Shown: one piece after another, positions 24,824 to 27,114 of the stretch
Position numbering within the stretch: the first letter of the stretch is position 1
Layout of the letters: every line of letters begins with the position of its first letter
From: a virus
Reading direction: 5' to 3' (one strand)
Length of the DNA stretch: 27,114 nucleotides
IMG/VR virus record: IMGVR_UViG_3300025759_000560
Coordinates: 1 to 27,114 of that record
Translations under genes and position numbers: made by a program
The notes under the pieces: generated by a model
What the model was told of the DNA's origin: nothing
Database searches by the model: none
What the model saw: only the letters and a program-made list of their open reading frames with translations

Positions 24824-25014
24824 TATCTCTTTCTCATGATAACTTGGTTAACTATTATAATGTAAACTTTCAACTGATACAAAACCATCATTATTCTCTT
24901 GATGAAATAGAAAGTATGATACCTTGGGAAAGAGAAATATACTTACAAATGCTTGTTGATCAGATCAGAGAACAGCAAGAGGAAGCTGAAAGGCAAAGGA
25001 TGAGAAATGGCTGA
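24820..25014 (+). CDS. gp26 -1 frameshift extension (gp51-position domain)
   Basis: In the -1 frame the ribosome would read TTA GTA TCT onward from 24820 for 64 codons to TGA at 25012-25014, giving a 299-residue gp26 fusion. The extension reads 'HHYSLDEIESMIPWEREIYL' and then a Gln/Glu/Arg-rich helix, a conserved-looking segment. The -1 frame is open only from 24790, and before the slippery run it has no ATG, GTG or TTG start. The first usable codon is a TTG 24 nt downstream of TTA, with no ribosome site, and the first ATG lies mid-domain. It ends 8 nt inside the tape-measure gene. In T4 gene 51, another hub-assembly gene, follows gene 26, so the extension could be its counterpart; this is inference from position. 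Confidence 0.72.
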   Translation, partial: LVSLSHDNLVNYYNVNFQLIQNHHYSLDEIESMIPWEREIYLQMLVDQIREQQEEAERQRMRNG

Positions 25015-26809
25015 TTTTAAAGACGTGGTAAAAGCGTTAGCTGAAAACAATAAGAAGCAAGATAAAACAACTGATTCAGTTGACAAACTTCGCTATGTTT
25101 TTGAAGAGCATTTTAAGTTCTTGCAAAGACAAATCAAAGACCAAGAAGAAGCAGCTGCAGAAGCGGCGAAAGTAAAGAGAGAAACTAGAAGTTCTCCTGG
25201 TGCTGCATCTAAACAAGGACCAAATAATCTAGGGCTTAGTCTTGGAATGCTTCTTAGTAAAGGTGGCGCACTTGCGGGTATCACAGCTCTTGTTGCAACA
25301 CTAGAAGGTCTTAGGGGATGGGAACTAAAATATATTTCTAAACTAAGAAGTCTACCGTCAAGTATCATAGGGGTGATATCCAAGGGCATGGACAATGTGC
25401 GCTTGAGTGTTCTTAGACGCATTTTTGGTATTGGCCCTGAAGGTAAGGTTATAGACTATCTAAACACAAAAGGTGAAAAGATAGGCACACAAACTATAAC
25501 AGTTGCAGAATCAGTACAAGATGCTTTACGTGATCTTAGGAATAGATTTTGGAGAGTATTTGGTATTGGTGCTGATGGTAAACTTATAACGCTAAGAGAT
25601 CCTGATGGTCTTTTCACAAGAAATATTATTGGTAGAACAACATTTCAGATAGGTAGAATATTAAAACCCTTGATGCGTGTGTCTGAAGGTGTTGCAAGTT
25701 TCGCCACAGGAACAGGTAAAAAACTATTCGAATGGTTGAGTAAACTTGGTGCAGGGGCAGGACCATGGCTTAGACTCTTTGGTAATATTCTAAAGCCTTT
25801 AGGGTTCTTCTTTTCTCTTAAAGAAGGTTATGATGAGTTCATGCAAAGTGACAAAGCGTCTATCCTAGAGAAATCAACAGATGCTATTGGGGCTTTCCTT
25901 GGCGATTTCATTGGTGCTCCATTAGATTTATTAAAAGACCTTGTGTCAGGTGCATTTAAACTGATTGGATGGGATGCAGCAGCGAAAACACTTGATGCTA
26001 TAAGTATTGAAGAGAACCTTAAACTAGCCTTTCAAACTATATTAGATGTGCCAAGAGAACTTTTCAATTGGGTGAAAACTCTATTCAGCGATCCTGCAGA
26101 GGCAGGTAAACAAGTATGGAGAACATTTTTAACTGGATTAGGATTTGTCGCAGATGCTTACGATACACTTACTGATGTTTTAATATGGCCAGTGAATAAG
26201 TTATTTAACTACATCGGAAGTTTTTTAGGATGGACAGACCCTGAGAACCCAATCGATATTAAACAAACCGTTATTGATTGGACTATGGACTTCTTTACTT
26301 ATTTGTCAAGCTGGCTTCCAAACATCTCAGAAATCGGAAAACAAATCAAAGATGCCGTAGTGTCTATCTTACCTGATTGGCTAAAAGATTATCTGATAGG
26401 ATCGGGTACAGTTGATGAAGCTGCAAGAAAACTTCAGATTGCAGAGTATGAAAGAATACTTAAGACCATCGATAAAAATAATGATAACATAATAACAAGT
26501 GAAGAATATGAGGAAGCAATAACAGGTAGAGGTAATAGTAATGAGAGGATACAGCTTCGGAACGCTCTCAGAAATCTAAAAGAACTTAGAGGAGAAGAGA
26601 TTCCGTCAAGCACATTAATGGAAAAAGGTGGTCAAAGCATAACTATCAATAATGTTGATAACTCTGTTAATACACAAAGTGGTCCACCTGCGGGATCATC
26701 TGATAAGAAGTACCTGCAAGGTTCTGGTATGTCATCAGTTGATCTTAGATATGAAAAGAAATATATGTCCATGCGTGGCTTTGGAGTAGCAATCGGACAA
26801 GTCCATTAA
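25007..26809 (+). CDS. 29: Tail tape measure / hub protein (gp29 counterpart)
   Basis: 600 residues, close to T4 gp29 (590), which sets tail length. Residues 1-60 form a charged coiled coil. A glycine- and alanine-rich hydrophobic helix follows (about 76-103, 'GLSLGMLLSKGGALAGITAL'). The motif FGIG.(E/D)GK(V/L)I occurs twice (137-149 and 182-194). The middle contains amphipathic helices rich in Trp and Phe ('LFNWVKTLFSDPAEAGKQVW'), as in membrane-active tape measures. Residues 489-500 form an EF-hand-like loop (DKNNDNIITSEE). The C-terminus has 'SITINNVDNSVNTQSG', a common tail-protein ending. Position right after a frameshifting chaperone gene is typical for tape measures. The gp29 name rests on length, composition and context, not on a clear alignment. 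Confidence 0.75.
   Translation: MADFKDVVKALAENNKKQDKTTDSVDKLRYVFEEHFKFLQRQIKDQEEAAAEAAKVKRETRSSPGAASKQGPNNLGLSLGMLLSKGGALAGITALVATLEGLRGWELKYISKLRSLPSSIIGVISKGMDNVRLSVLRRIFGIGPEGKVIDYLNTKGEKIGTQTITVAESVQDALRDLRNRFWRVFGIGADGKLITLRDPDGLFTRNIIGRTTFQIGRILKPLMRVSEGVASFATGTGKKLFEWLSKLGAGAGPWLRLFGNILKPLGFFFSLKEGYDEFMQSDKASILEKSTDAIGAFLGDFIGAPLDLLKDLVSGAFKLIGWDAAAKTLDAISIEENLKLAFQTILDVPRELFNWVKTLFSDPAEAGKQVWRTFLTGLGFVADAYDTLTDVLIWPVNKLFNYIGSFLGWTDPENPIDIKQTVIDWTMDFFTYLSSWLPNISEIGKQIKDAVVSILPDWLKDYLIGSGTVDEAARKLQIAEYERILKTIDKNNDNIITSEEYEEAITGRGNSNERIQLRNALRNLKELRGEEIPSSTLMEKGGQSITINNVDNSVNTQSGPPAGSSDKKYLQGSGMSSVDLRYEKKYMSMRGFGVAIGQVH
26471..26506 (+). other. EF-hand-like calcium-binding loop in tape measure
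   Basis: Encodes D489-K-N-N-D-N-I-I-T-S-E-E500. It has Asp at positions 1 and 5, Asn at 3, Ile at 8 and Glu at 12 of the canonical 12-residue loop, flanked by helices ('YERILKTI' before and 'YEEAI' after). Position 6 is Asn instead of Gly. Confidence 0.6.
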
Positions 26810-26829
26810 AAAAGGCCCCCGAAGGAGCC
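26808..26829 (-). terminator. Intrinsic terminator of gp32, UUCG tetraloop
   Basis: On the minus strand: GGCTCC-TTCG-GGGGCC followed by six T. The 6-bp stem has one G-U pair and a C(UUCG)G loop. On the plus strand the wobble becomes a C-A mismatch and the 3' tract is TCTTTCTTT, so it should work mainly for gp32. It may still weakly stop the tape-measure transcript. Confidence 0.8.
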
Positions 26830-26836
26830 TCTTTCT

Positions 26837-27114
26837 TTAGTCTTCTGCGGCTAACTTAGAGAAGTAAGCCATGGTGTCATCATCGTCCATCGAACTCTCA
26901 GCCGTTGTGATCTGAGGTTCAGGTATCGATGGTGCACTTGGAGCAGGTGCAGAACGATTTTCGAATGATGGGATTTCATCATCCAAGTCCTCTACTTGCT
27001 TACGTGTACGAGGTGTTGACTCACCAAGCACAATAGCCAAACGAGATTTTAGTTCGTCGTATGACTTATAGTTGGCAGGATCAGCCCACTCTGACAAGTC
27101 GTGTTGCTGATTGT
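26837..27114 (-). CDS. 32: gp32, single-stranded DNA-binding protein, C-terminal part only
   Basis: The frame is open to the right edge, so the N-terminal DNA-binding core is outside the window; 91 codons are visible. The segment 'NQQHDLSEWADPANYKSYDE' continuing 'LKSRLAIVLG' matches the end of the T4 gp32 core ('[20 protein letters not shown]' and 'NTKFGQVMG'). A Pro/Ala/Ser-rich linker and an acidic tail follow ('SSMDDDDTMAYFSKLAAED'), as expected for the gp32 C-terminal domain that recruits replication and recombination proteins. A TTG at 27095-27097 is most likely an internal Leu codon, not a start. It converges with the tail block and ends in a strong terminator. This is a replication gene beside tail genes. 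Confidence 0.85.
   Translation of the reverse strand, partial: NQQHDLSEWADPANYKSYDELKSRLAIVLGESTPRTRKQVEDLDDEIPSFENRSAPAPSAPSIPEPQITTAESSMDDDDTMAYFSKLAAED

Noticed and set aside
24838-24950. Independent translation of the -1 domain from TTG or internal ATG
   Set aside because: No Shine-Dalgarno precedes the TTG, and the internal ATG would remove half of the conserved-looking segment. The frameshift explains the arrangement better, although low-level internal initiation cannot be excluded.
26837-27097. Small independent 86-aa gene starting with TTG at 27097
   Set aside because: The frame remains open to the right edge, and the protein aligns with the internal and C-terminal part of gp32, so TTG is a Leu codon.

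Overview
This window is part of the tail and baseplate gene cluster of a T4-like myovirus (contractile-tailed dsDNA phage). The AT-rich sequence, the T4-type late promoters (TATAAATA), and marine-type features such as a DUF4815 wedge or fibre protein and enlarged gp8 and gp53 suggest a marine, cyanophage- or pelagiphage-like member of the T4 superfamily. The host cannot be read from this window. No tRNA, CRISPR array, insertion sequence or metabolic gene was seen. Coding is almost continuous; the largest gap is 85 bp (22714-22798).

Minus strand, read from 22169 down to 1, is one long late tail block: gp48 (tube cap), gp53, a gp27-like hub, gp5 (OB fold plus tail lysozyme), a 492-aa protein with a degenerate amidase-like domain, a separate 795-aa spike protein ending in an M15-like peptidase domain, then gp25, gp6, a short gp7-like protein, a fibre-like protein, gp8, a 986-aa DUF4815 protein, two more adhesin or peripheral wedge proteins, a 71-aa coiled-coil protein, and the start of a very repetitive fibre that runs off the left edge. 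Most junctions are 1-4 bp overlaps or gaps under 15 bp. Late promoters restart transcription before gp48, gp25 and the 335-aa fibre gene, and possibly before the terminal fibre.

Plus strand, from 22222 to 26809, holds gp4 (head completion nuclease), a 194-aa conserved protein of unknown role, a gp54-like tube initiator, gp26 (hub assembly) and a 600-aa tape measure (gp29 counterpart). A convergent gene at the right edge is the C-terminal end of gp32 (ssDNA-binding protein), ending in a UUCG-loop terminator.

The strongest unexpected signal is at the end of gp26: a U-UUU-UUU slippery heptamer with a Shine-Dalgarno-like element 8 nt upstream and a 64-codon -1 frame that has no convincing start of its own and abuts the tape-measure gene. 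This looks like a programmed -1 frameshift making a gp26 fusion, parallel to the tail-chaperone frameshifts of lambda-type phages. Other notable points are the splitting of T4 gp5 into separate OB-lysozyme and beta-spike genes, an amidase fold with all its zinc ligands replaced, gp7 reduced to its C-terminal domain, a tandem beta module inserted in gp53, an EF-hand loop in the tape measure, face-to-face late promoters at 22183-22213, and a late promoter so close to an ATG that its mRNA would be leaderless.
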